In this document: positions 1 to 13,300 of the stretch, piece after piece | Layout of the letters: each line of letters opens with the position of its first letter | Position numbering within the stretch: position 1 is the stretch's first letter | NCBI RefSeq assembly: GCF_023343835.1 | Contig: NC_064443.1 | Location: forward strand, 4,960,001 to 5,024,000 | DNA length: 64,000 nucleotides | From: Lagopus muta | Taxonomy: Eukaryota; Chordata; Aves; Galliformes; Phasianidae | Reading direction: 5' to 3' | Translations under genes and position numbers: made by a program | Notes under the pieces: generated by a model | Told to the model about the DNA's origin: nothing | What the model saw: only the letters and a program-made list of their open reading frames with translations | Databases searched by the model: none

Positions 1-2876
1 AGGGACACACACATACCAGGGAGAGTACAAAGGAGTATGGATTACAGATCTTTTTGGAAAGAGCATGCAGGCTTTCAGTAGCAAGTTTGAAGTAAAAAGT
101 TATGTGGCAACAATTTATCTTAAGTTCTCTGGCCAAATACAAGTTCTTGTTAGCAGTAAGGTCTGGTCTCCTGCAGCCAGCTGTATATCAGCAACTCTGT
201 GTTTTACCCTTAAATTCTGATGCATATCAGAAATTATATAGCTCATCCATGAGACAGTCTGTTCCTCAGGCCAAACCAAAATTACAGTCACTGACCAATT
301 CCTTTGAACTGTGACAGTAGTGTTGCTAATTCTCATGATTCTACTGTGAGTAGAATGATTCTGTCCTGCATTCCAGCCAGACTTTTGGCAACCCAGCAGC
401 TCAGCCCTCATCTCATTTCCAGCCCTATCTGTGCAAATTCTCTTTGACTATTTGATACTTCTGTTTCCTGGATTAGAGCATCTAGCCCATTACTTCACAA
501 GGCAGAAGGAGCCTTCCTTCTCACCTTCAGGGTCCAATTTGACTTTTTCCAGCTCAGGTTATACAGGTATGGGAATGATTAATGCTATCCTCATAGGAGG
601 AAAGGAAGCAGAAAATATCTGCACGTCTGGTCCAGCACACAGCCCTTCTTCCTGTTCATTTCCACAGTGACCCAGTGGAGTTCTGCTCTCCCTTTCAACT
701 TGGAGGAGGACATAAGAATGGGGTTTCCTGTATTTGTTCAGGTCTGAGAAGAGAACTCCATTCTAGTAGCTGTCTTAAGTCTGTAGTAAGAGCAGGTGCA
801 CTGCAATGCACAAGGAGTAGAGATGTAAATAAGAGCATCAAAGCCATGATTACATGAAAGCTAGCTACTGTAAGTATTGATGAGGGATGTTGTCTTCAGG
901 TGCATCACTAACTCACATCAACAGATAGATCAGCAGAACAGAATGTGAGGCATTGCTGGAAGCATTTATCAAGCAATTTCAGAAGTTCATGTGCCCTAAA
1001 GGCAAATTGCATTCCACGCATTTAGGACAATTGGCAACATTACAGAGCCAAGTTCAGAATGCTCAGGATAATTTCAATAAATAAAACACACATTCCCTCC
1101 GTATGTTTTTCTTGTTGTTGCTGCTGTTGTGAAAGCTTTCTTCCTCAGGATGTTTCAGCATCCAGCCTGTACTTTTTGAATTCTGCAATACCTACTAAAT
1201 TTATAGTTGAAGACATTCTGCAGTTACTCAATACTGAAAGCCTGTCCATAATACTAAAGCACGTTACCTGAGGATTAACTAGTAGAAGCACACAGATGCG
1301 TGAAGTCATACTCTAATATCTGAGTTTTATGTCTGTAGGAAATTAATTCAAGAAACAATATATGTTAGTTTTTGTTTTGCATCCCTGTTTCCTCTAAAAA
1401 GAAGTGAGGTTGAATCTGTCCTTTTTTCTTGTGATGTCTCCAGGACTAGACCATGAAGAGTCAAAGAGAACATGAATTATCATTCATTTGTTTTCCTATC
1501 ACATACTGGAGAAATACTGGTATCTTAGATTATACTTAGTATGAAAGCAGATGGTGCTAGGAGAGAAGGACGTAGTTGAAAACTAAAGGGAAAGGATTGC
1601 TGTGGTACCGTGCACAAAAGGCTCAAGTAGGGCACATTCTGCTTTAAAGAAAGAATAAGGTAAAGCCTTAGAACAAAAAGTTAGGGATAGGTCTTTCCAG
1701 ATGGAGCTATTTTGCTTCAAGTAACACATATTAATAGGAGCAAAATCCTGCAAATTATTTTGTTCCAAGCAACTGGCCTAGTGACTACATTATTTTCTAA
1801 CCTGGAACAAAGGGCTGTCTCATCTAAACCAGAAATCTGGTCTTGAAAATTAATCTATTTTGATGGAACTTTGGTCAGAAAAGTGTTCCATGCATAGCTT
1901 TTGCCTTTGAATGTCACTTTCCTATAAAAAGCTTTTTTGGGGGGGAAAGATTCTTGATGAACTCTTTCTAAACCAAAATACATTTTGAGTAATGTTTGAA
2001 AAGTCATGAGCTTTATCAGTGTCATCCAACAGATGCACTTTGCATAAGTAATTAACTTGAAAGAAATAAACATTCTTTACTGGTTTACATTTATTTTCAG
2101 GATATAAGTAATCTAACACCGCATGCAGGAAAACAGCTGCAATTTATAGATGAGTAATTTTTGCATATGAATAGATTTTGTTCTGTGTCTGACTAATTTC
2201 TTCTTCTGAAAGAAATTAAACATCTTTTCCTGTTAGAAAGCAATTACAATTTACATGGACAATTTATTATTACTTTTTTACTTGAAGGAAGTATTGCATT
2301 TGCCATGTTGAACACCGACGCTAGATTGGAAACTATATTTCATTTTTAATTTATTTCAGTTTTGAATATTACCCAAGAAGTTCCACTGGAGTAGAATCTT
2401 AAGGTCCATCACATGATAAATTACACATTCACATATTTTAACTGCTTAGAGTCATGAGGGAATCTGAATGCTTTGAATTTCTTTGTGCTCATTTCCAACA
2501 TATATTATATACAGTACATCTCCTTTTGTTCATGCACCTACATTGCAAGAGAGGACGATATATCCATGCTAGTTATGGTACAGGCGGTACTGAGATTTAG
2601 TTATTATTATCAACGCAGAAAACAAGTTGAATGTATACACACTCCATAGACTCAGGAGTGTTTGTGCTCAAGATGATGGTATTGTTACATGTCCAAAGTT
2701 CAGTAACACTAAGAAAGATATGTGTACTGCTCCTATAACACGAGCTTCACGGGGAGTGTTGGTACATCCTGTGTAAGGAATTCAGATTTGAATTTGAACA
2801 GTTGAAAAGGCTCAACTTTCATGATGTAGGAACTGTTAGGTATTTCAGTGTCTGGGCATAATTACTGACACTAGGA

Positions 2877-2896
2877 TTTTTATTTATTTATTTATT
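2877..2896. repeat. (TTTA)n simple repeat
   Basis: A short tract of four to five TTTA units in AT-rich sequence. It is an ordinary microsatellite with no visible link to a gene. Confidence 0.7.
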
Positions 2897-5886
2897 AAAT
2901 AATCTCTGGTCACTATTTGCACAAAGATTAATGTAAACAAGACAAGCATCCTTGTGAATATCCAGTTTCTCTCTGATTTCCCCCCCTCCTCTAGTGGGAG
3001 ATTGACTTGAATACTTTATATCTTATACTTAGCTACACTGTAGAAGAGGGACCACCAAGGCTCTTTTGACATGACCAGTATATTGGTGGGTTTTTTGTTT
3101 GGTTTGTTTGGTTTTTATTTCAGACTTTTCTAAAAACCAGTCCAACATCCATGCAAGAGCTACCAAAATTGCACTAAGACTTCTGCAGCTATGTTGAAAA
3201 GAGCAATGAAATACTTCATTTTGCTTGTTGAGTTAAAAAACATAAGGATTAAGCTCACTGGTAGTTAGATACACTTAAACAATGAGATGATATCTTTTCA
3301 TATTCTTAGAATTTAATGCATAATTGAAATCTGTCTTTTGAAAACCAATTGTATCCATGCAGTACGCATGAACTCATATTTGGAGGATACAGGATACAGA
3401 CATTTGGTGCAGTTTGATATAAAGAGGTAGAGTTTCATTCAGGAAATTAGGAAGTATGACTAACAATGGATAAGAAGGGCCAGTGTGAAGGCTATGCTGG
3501 TACTTCAAGCACAAAGAATTTCACCAGGTTCTATCAGAGAATGATGACCCTGCTTACTCTGTGGGTCATTTCTTATATCTATGTATATGAAAAAAACACT
3601 TAAAAGTCAGCCATCTCTTTCACTCACAGTTATCCTGATCAGAATATGAGAGTTCATTATACACCATAGCATCTATTTAGACTTTAGTATAACAATCAAA
3701 TTTGATTCTGAACGCAATAAATAAAGCAATATTGCACACGACTAAGTCTAAAATGAAAAGATTTGGCTCTAGTTTCATGGAACAATTCTTCCTCAGTAGC
3801 CCACTCAAAAATCTGTGAAATTCTTTTAGAGAAATACTAAATTTTCTTCAAGTCCCTGTTAGCAAATAAACTTTGGTCACAGGAGTTAGAAATTTACATT
3901 TTTATCAGTTCTTCAAATGCTATTAATTGCTTGTATACTCCTGATGGAAATTAGTCTGTCATGGCATTATTTCAGCACTGTGCGTATGTAGCATATTCTG
4001 GTGAATAAAATTATTACAAGAAGCCCTTTCTGTATATTCCCATGTATATCAAAAGCATCATCTACCATTCAGAGTATAGAGATAAAGTCGTTGATGGGTA
4101 AGGGTTAATCTGAACAGAAGATAATAAAATAGCCAGTTGCACTGCACATCCTTTAGCTTGTGAACTAACTGCAGTGATTTTGTAAATTTCTGCATTCTAG
4201 TTGCTTGATTCAGTTTGCCATGTAGGCCTCAAGATGTACATTCTTATAAAGCATTTCTAAGCAGTGTTTATTTAAGGTTTGTGTTGAATCCCTATGAAGA
4301 GAATACAGAACTGTCATAAAGAACTGTTATCTACTTCATGGAAACTTAAAACTGGAGTAGCCTCCAGTCCATATGTAAAATTAGTTATGGTATTCAAATG
4401 CTTTACTCAACCAGCAGTGTACCAGTTTATGAAGTACTACACACTTAGCTCTCTAGACAGTAGCCGTATATTTTTGTACTTAGTGGACAACATATTATAT
4501 ACTGCTCAGAGTCAGACTATCCACACAGGCAACTTGAAATCCTTGCTCATGCCAAAACAAGATTTATAAACATTTAACCAACATTAATATGTAATCTGAA
4601 GAAGACCAGAGCTGTTTCTACACTTTGAAAACATTATCCTTGATTAAACAGTGATTACCATCTTCCCTCAGATAATATATGTAGTATATATATATATTTA
4701 TGTATGTAATTTTAAAATCAAAGCCTTGTACTTACTGCATCGTCTTCTGCACATCATCTGATGGCACTGGGAACAGATCCCAGCATCCCAGAATGCAGCT
4801 TGGCAGGTATTAATCTCCTGCTTATAATGGGCTCTCTAATTGCAATGCATTTTTTTCCCTTTTGAACTAGGTAGCTAACCTGTAATTTTTCTTGTTATCT
4901 GCCCAGAGCTAAATGAAGTATCTGATACACCCAAGGAATTCCTCACCTGCTACAGGTGACTTCAGACTGGGAGTTGCCGTCACCAAATAAGTATGAATCT
5001 ACATGTAACCAGGTTTTAATAATAACCCCAGGCAAGGCAGATTGCTCGTGCTTCCATTTTTATACTGTTTATTCTTATGAGAGTAGCAAAGCCCTCAGCA
5101 TGCAGGTCTCCTCCCCTGAGCGCCAATGCAAGGTTGAAGCTGAGAGATTCTGATCATTAAGCATGTATTGACTTGATATAATAAGGCAAGGAGAACCTCA
5201 GTGAGCAATTGCAACTGCTTCTGCTACCCATTAGCTTCAGGTGCTTAGCAATTCAGCAGATCAGCAATGAGTATGCTTAAGCTTGACCCACTTTCTCTTC
5301 CTCATTTTGCAAAATCAGTATTATTCTTGTTATTTTGCATTTAGCACTTTGCATTTAAGCAAATGCATTACAATAAATATCATCTACTGTCACAAGTTGA
5401 GAAGAATCTGTTATTAATATACCTAGCTGTAAAAACCAATGCAAATGCAAAAGTGAGGAAGAAGCAGAATTAATTGCAAATTAGTGTGCAATGTTGATGC
5501 AACAGCAGCAGTAAAAAAAGGGGGGAAGGGGGGAGAGGCTTGATCTAAAATACTAAATTTTTTTCTCTCCTTTTTATTTGATCAGCCTTTTGCTCTTTCA
5601 GCTGTTCCTTTCCCCAACCATCCTTAGTGCAGTTAACAGACTTACCAGCTGCCTCTGCAGTCCAGATTAATATAGTGTGGTTATGGGCTGGACTACATGT
5701 CTGTTGGTGGACAAAAGTAAGTGCTTTTACTTAGAAGGTAAATATAAATACGCAGCTTCTCTAAGGGTGGAACTGCTGTGACCAGTATAGTGCTTCTCCT
5801 TTAGCTCTTTTCTCTGCTGAAGATAAAAGTTCTGCAGCATAGCAAATTTATTTCTGCAAAAGCATGGAGTCAGGGAAGAGAGTTTG

Positions 5887-5902
5887 CTTTCTTTCTTTCT
5901 TT
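5887..5902. repeat. (TTTC)n simple repeat
   Basis: Four TTTC units within pyrimidine-rich intergenic sequence. A minor microsatellite. Confidence 0.6.
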
Positions 5903-8900
5903 GTTGTTATCATGTCATTTCTTTCACTGTGTTCTCCATCTTGTGAGAAAACAGACAAGAATCTTAGTAATAATATAAGGAGAAGAAAAGCAGGCTCCTT
6001 ATTCAACATGTGTGAGCTCTGAATAGGAAGAAAACTAATTCTCTTGCAGGAAGATGCAACATTTCCCTACTGTATTTCCCATATGATCTACTGGTCAAGG
6101 CAATGTTGTGCTAAAAATGTTGTGCTACAGCCTCCCCCAGTATGGGTTGCATGTAAGCTAAATGCAAAAAACCTGTAGTTAAGAAACTAGATTTGAAAAT
6201 CAAACACACAGCCAATGCAGAATGAATGTTGCAAAACATGGTAAAACAACAGCTGCTTATATCATTGCCCTTCCCTGAAGCACAAAGCCATACTTATGCA
6301 ATTTTTCTCTTATATTTCTGGTGAAATATTCACCTTCCTAATTAGAAATCTAAGCAAGAGATCAGTTACTTTTACTAATATCTTTAAGTGTACTGGGAGA
6401 AAAAAAAGAGTCTGAGTTGGATGCTTACCAGAGAAATAATTAATCACAAGTATTTGAAGTTTGGCTTTTGGAACAGAAGGTGCAAGTTTTATAATAGAAA
6501 TACTTGGGTAGCCTTCATTGCTTTCTCTGCCTGTAGTTACAAGCTTCTGTATCCAAAACTGTTTCATGTAACTACCAGGCTTGTTTGAAATCCTCTGCAG
6601 GTTTCCTAACAAAAAAAACGGTTGAGTAATTTTCCAAATGAAAGTTTGCAGAAGGTGCTTGGTTTTAACCAGCTTTTTATGCACGTGTGAATAGGCAGAC
6701 AAACAGATTCAACTAGAATTATCCCCATGTACCTGATAAGAAAAATAACTAGTAAAAGGTTGCACAAAAAAAGCTGATGGTTAGGCTTGATTTCAGTTCA
6801 GCTTAAAAAAATGCTGTCTGTAAAAATGAATGGTTTTAGTTCAAGCGCTTTTTTTGTGTTTTAGCTCACACTTGGACTGCAAGTGATGCACAACGTGAAC
6901 AGGGGGAAGCAGGCCGGGGTTCTGTGACGGTCTCTAATGTACCATTACAAACTTGGAAGAGGTTGTGACACTAATGAATGTGTTTGTTCATTCACATGTT
7001 TTTGGCTTCTGCTTCAGATCAGTTTAAGTCCTGCATTGCCCACCTGCAGGTTCCCTTGTTTTACAGAAAGGAGACTTGTGCATATTATTTAGTAGAATCA
7101 TCTGTTTCAGATAGCTTGCTGGCAAGGATCTCTGTGAGGTGACTCTACACGTATGGTGCTGCTTTGATCAGCATGTTAATACAGTGAGAAAGATTTTAGG
7201 AGTGTGAGTAGATCTTTTATAAAGGAAAAGCAATCTACAGGTGCAACTAAAAATACTTCTGCATGAAGTTCAGTCAACTCGCTAAAAATGCAAATAAAGC
7301 ACCTGTGTCATAGGGTTTGAATCTATCATCATTTAACAAAAAAAATATTTCTGCTCTGTATTTTTCCCTTTAATACAATGACTTCAAGCTATTCTGTGGT
7401 TGAATGAAGACATACTGCAAAAATGCACTCTGGGAGCTTGGCCTCTATAGTGTGCTCCAGCTTTTAGATATTTTCTTCCAGACTTCTGTGTACAGAGTTT
7501 TATTGTATATGCAGATAACATAGTGCAGGTGTCTGACTGGTGTTTGGGGCATACAAAGCCAGGGCTTGACAACATTTTGATTTTTTTTTCATAGCCAAAC
7601 AATCATTTCACATACCAAAATGTTTGGGCACCAGAGGGATGTGTTTTTCCATGTCAAGAAAAACCTTTGTTCCTTATGCAACTATTTATGCTTTTTTGTG
7701 CTGCAAATTAATAATGGTACAAGATACCAGAGAATAAAACATAGAGTAAGAATTCTGGTACCATTCTCAGTTGCCTTAATAGCAAGAAGGTTTCTGTATT
7801 AACTCCTTGACACTTACTGCAACCCAATACACTCCATGGGAACAAAAGGAGAGTCTCCCAAATCTGAGCTGGAGATAAGAGTGGTCCCTGGTTGGAAATA
7901 TCCAAGGGAGGGAACAAGTTAAGGAGACTCAGACATCTTTAAGCAGGGACTTCTGCATTCTTTCTGGAGTCAAAGTGTGCAAGTATTAAATTTGAGTATC
8001 AAATTGAATATACTTGTATTCAGTTGACCAACAGATTCAATAATCTCCCAAGTGAGAGACATGAAATGAACAGATATTCAATTAAACTGTATGTAAACTG
8101 TAAACTATATGCTTAAAAACAAAATAAAACCAAAAGTGGTTTTATTTTTGTAGGAGTACTACTTTAATGTAGTATGGTTTTGCAAAGGAATCATTTCAAT
8201 GGCAAAGGAAACATAGTTCATTTTCTTGCAAATGCTGGTCCATTCTTCAGCTTTGCACAAACCCAGAGCATGATTACTGATCTGGTTTATGTGTACAGCA
8301 TCACTACATTCATTTGGCTTGCCCACTGAGAGTGACTGTGCTTTGAGCATCTTTGTGCTTCAGGGCGAAGAGGTACAATCCGTATTCTCTTGTTCCCCCA
8401 CCTACAAAGAGGGTCTGAAAGAAGCATAGAGGCCTCCAGCAGATGACACCACTCATGCTATAGGAATATAAGCACACACACAAAAAAGCATACAGACTTT
8501 AAAAGTTAAGCAGGTAGAGTCCATATCAACTATAACATAATCCAGACTAATTTGCTGCTGAGGCAGTGCTAATTTAATCATGGTATGTGGAATAGATAGC
8601 CAACAATATTAATCTAATGAATACCCCAAATACTCATCTCTTTATTTTTACTTCAAATATTGAAAAAGTATGAGATGAGACATCTGCCAATGATGTGAAA
8701 TAGAGAATACTTTAGCAGCTTAGATGGAACCTAAGCACAGTAACCTAACATTCTGGAAAAAAATCTGATAACATTTCATTTTGTTATTCCCATTCTTTTT
8801 CCTACAGCCTGATTAATGGTAAACTAGCAATGATTTCGGTTCAATTCAGTTGAAGTTGGAAATGCAGCTTGACATTAATATGAAAACCTTGTAAGTGCCT

Positions 8901-10320
8901 TCCTCGAAGCAGATGCCAAACAATATGTGCTTGAGTCTGAAACACGAGCACATATCACTGCCAAGAAAAAGGACACTGGGCTAAGGGATTCTGATGGTTA
9001 TTGTTTGGCTTGGGTCTGTGTTTGTGAAAAAAAATGTACTTCCAGTCATTTGGGTGTGGGGATTTCATGGAACAATCTTGATTAGCTTGCTTTCCTAAGG
9101 AAAGGAAGCTTATGTAATGGTTCAGTTTATCTCTCACTCCAAATTTCGTACATATTTGACACATGAGCCAAGGTCTTAAAAATAATTACATTTCTACAAG
9201 TTTCTTGGAAGTCTGCAAGTGCAGGCAGAAAAAGGAACCATACTAATTCACTAACTAAAGAAAAAAATAAAAAACTCCGAAACCAACTATTGTACATCAT
9301 ACTGTTGGCCAGGCACTATTAAAGCTGAAATAGCCACAGTTTTTGAGATGTTTGCCCAGTGAGATGACACTGTAATAGGAAACAGTCAGATATCCTTATA
9401 TATTCTTACAATTTATAACATAGCTGAGGCACCAAATAATTAAAATACTGGATGGAAGTATGTGCAACATTTTGGTCCTAGCCAGAGAATATTTATTTCA
9501 TGTAGCTCTTGAATGGGTGATGGTGGGCAGTGACTTTCAATCAATCTCTTCAAGATAATTTTCCTTTACCCAGACTGCCAGAGAGTGAGAATCTGAACGC
9601 AGCTGCTGTTGGCATCATGTTGACTCAGGCTTTTCTCAGGAATAAAAGCAATGCAGTGATATAACTGTGCTGGAAACTCTGCCCCAAATCACGAGCCTTT
9701 TTTTTTCAGCTATAGGACAGCCATATCTGTGTCATTCCTTTTTTCATTTGTTCTCAGTCTGAATTCCTTAGATAACTTTGCTAGAGATTTGAGCTTTATT
9801 GTAGATATGGAAAGCTGCCTAAAACTTCTGCTCCTTGGTTGTTCTGGCTGCCTTCCTGCCTCACCAATACTCAGATGTAACATATTCTTACTTCAGCAAA
9901 CGTTATTTAAAACAAGGCCAAAAAATTGACGCTGTGCAAAATGAACTCTGCTGCTACCGCAGTGACTCCAGAAACCTGCAAAAGTGAGTTGTGAACTGGA
10001 TCTTGAGAGAACTAGCCCTAATTCCATCCCACCGGTTATGTGGGTCTAAAGTACAGCAACAGGTAAAGGCGGCAGCGTTAGCATAGAAAACACTGAACAC
10101 TGCTCAACACTGCAGATCTCAAATTACTCGTGTTTATATGACCATCCAGTGACCAAAGAATTTTGGTAGCATACTCCAGTCTGAGCAGACATTTGAATTG
10201 TTCTCAGTGCTGTTTGGCTGGCACCTGCTGCAGACAGTAGTGCAAATGCATGGGGGGGGATGTTAGGCAACATGGTGAACAAAAGCTGAACTAACTTCTG
10301 TGGAATGTTTGTGGCTGCAT

Positions 10321-10342
10321 ACAACAACAACAACAACAACAA
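10321..10342. repeat. (ACA)n trinucleotide repeat
   Basis: About seven uninterrupted ACA/CAA units in intergenic sequence. The leucine run in an overlapping minus-strand open frame is produced by this repeat and is not evidence of coding. Confidence 0.85.
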
Positions 10343-13300
10343 AAGTGCAGAATAATAGATGGAGTTACATGAAGCGTGCAAAGATAATAAGCTAGATTTT
10401 AAAGCTATATTTAAACACGACACTTAGTATACACTACATATCTTAGTGGCATAGATATCCATGCCTGCTTGATGTTTCCAAGCATAAAATTCTGACTTCT
10501 GTTCTTTGTTAGTTTGCCAACAGATTGCTTGTGCTGTAAATTTTTATGCTGAGTCTCTGCCCTAAGATGATTTTGTGGGTGTGGGTGTCCACATAAAATA
10601 GCAATAGTCCCAATCTTTTCACATATTTCAAATGTAATGAGTTGATTGCTTTAGTTAAGGATGTGTCTGTTGATATCTTGAAGAATGATAAAAGTTCTCC
10701 TTGCTGAATATTCACCAAATTTACTTAGAGGTGAGTCATTTCTTCATTTGCAGTCCCTAGCAAACCAATAATAAACAGCATCAGCTTCTGCAGGATCTGC
10801 AGGGGGCCGATGTTGTGCCTGTTGTCCTTTCTCATGGTGAGGGTTTAAATATCCAATCCCTGAAACTTAAAACATCTCCATGAAGCCACTCAAGGAACTT
10901 TTGCATGTTGCCTAGAGCATACCCCATGGTCACTGTTTGCACTCTCAGAGAACTAATAATGGCCAAACACAGGGCCCAAACAGTGCCTGAGTCTTTTAAC
11001 ACATTCACTCTTGGAAGGTACATCAAAGAGAAGAAAAAAAAACCCCACTCTTATTTCTATCACTTGATTTCCTCACTGCACTTAAGCAGATCAGGATCTG
11101 TACTATGCATCTTTTAGGTTTGCATGATTCTTTTTTGTGTACCTTGACTTTTCTGCAGAGCTTCTATCTTTCTGCCTCTCCTGAATGTCAGCTTATTTTG
11201 ACAGCATTCTGACCTACCATGAAATTGAGTATCTGGTACAAAAGTCTGCTTGTCTCTTCCTCTATGGCACTTGTAGCTTCCTGTGAGCTTCAGAGACTGT
11301 TTAGGTTCCCTCACCAATGGTGGAAGCTGTTTCCTTGAACTATTTGCCTAGTCTCTGCCTCAGCCCTCTGTTCTGGAAGAGTGGAATTGGTATTTTATGT
11401 CCCTTACCTTTTGTCTTGACCTGTTTCAGTTACTAGAAGAGGTAGAGTAGACTTTCCTAGTAGGTATATAATAGCTTATTTTTATGGAACTGTGAAAGGA
11501 AGGATTTCCCAAGAATCTTAACCTACAGAACAACATTTAGGGAGTTAAGAGAAGTTAGGATTCTGTGGCAGCTGAAGAGATTAGGAGTTAGGAAGAAGCT
11601 TCAGACTTTCCTGTGTGCCTGCTGTATTGTATACATGTAAGCTTTCTGCAAGGAGGATATCATTGCTTATTCTTGCAACTTCTGACCTGCTATCAGAAAT
11701 TGTCCCATGGTGGACAGCTACCAAAATGCTTGCCTTTTTTTTTTCTGTCAGAGGATATAAATGGCTGTTACGTCCATAAAATTAATTACAAATAAAGGAC
11801 TGAAATGTATCAAACCTTAGACTATCCAGGAAAACAAACAAACAACTAAATCTTCCAGAGGTGAGGGTGACTGTTTTCTGTTCCAACAAGAAATTCAACC
11901 TATGCACTCATCTTTATTATATAGAAGCTTCAAAGGATTTGTTCTAGAGTTGAGGCAATAGTTTGATGAGTTATTACAGGATCCCAGCAGTACACAGAGC
12001 AAGAAAATGAAGTTTCTTATATGTGTGTGTGTACAGTGTGTGGCTCAGTGGGGCTCCCATCCTGGCTTGGCCTTCTGACTGTTTCATAATGTCCCTGAGT
12101 CCTCACAGAAACTCTGCCTCGACTCGCACTAAGTCAGGTGTACTAACTTGGGGACCTGCATACCATAATACAGCAGTATCTTTCATTCCTTTGTACTCTC
12201 ACTGCAAGGTGCGCTTAATCAGTTATTAAGCTGCAAGCCTGAAGCACTGCAAAACTATGAAGAAGTCTGTCATGTTCGTATCCATAAATGATAGATGTTT
12301 TGGATATTTATTTTTTGGTTGGTTTTTGTTTAGAATACACGCAGCCTGAGACATTGTGAAAAAGCTTCAAATGCCTGCCTGATGGTACCATTACCTTTTC
12401 CTCTGCTGCAAATTAAAATACACAGTTCCAAATTTGTTCTACAAAGCTAACGAGGGAATGAAGAAATATAAATTATCAGTACAGTTTTAAAATACTTGAA
12501 CTGTGTCTGCTAAATTGTTATATACTGTTAAAAAAATAGTTTTATCTATACTACTAAAAAGCAATTAACTCATAAAAAGCTCATGTTAGATATTTTCAAG
12601 TCACACACTTCGGACAACAGAGGTCCTGTCTAAAAATACTAGAAGTAACCCCAACAAAAAAGCAGTTTTAAACACCCATTTAATAACGCTAGCAGAAGAT
12701 CACCTCTAGGTTTCTTTAGAAAGCACATCGTGAGCTTAACATAGATCAAGAACCAAGGCACATCCTAAGATTGCATAACATACAGGGCCAAGAAAGCAAG
12801 GTATACAATCCCATTGCTTCACTAACTGCAATAGAATTAATTGCAGCAGTGCATTGAGAAATTGAGTGCTAAAATGTGACAGGGTAGCATCTCAACAGCA
12901 GGGAACAGGGCTGGCTGAGGTACACAGGGCTGGACTTTCTTTTGTTCCATATGAAGGAGCAGAACTTCAGAGCTTTCATGAATGCTAATGAGTCCCATGA
13001 CTTTACTGCGGCATACTTGGAGACTGCAATCCATAATGCATATAATCTCAATCATCATTTGGAAACTTCTGACCTGTTTGCAAACTTCCAAGGAGCTACC
13101 ACTGCAGATACATTATCACTGCAATTACGGGTAGCCATGGAGCTCTAGTATTGTGTATATATAATACATTGTTATGCAAACACACATCTTTTAAACCTCA
13201 GTTTCACAGTCATCGTGGTTTTAATTTCAAAGCATTAAAAAGGAGGCAAAAATAAAGTCTTTTGCAAATAGATCTTGATTATATCTGGGAAGAATTTTTG

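Noticed and set aside
6310-6702. A 130-codon minus-strand open frame
   Set aside because: AT-rich, no domain, no splice signals that would make it an exon; length is within chance for a window this size.
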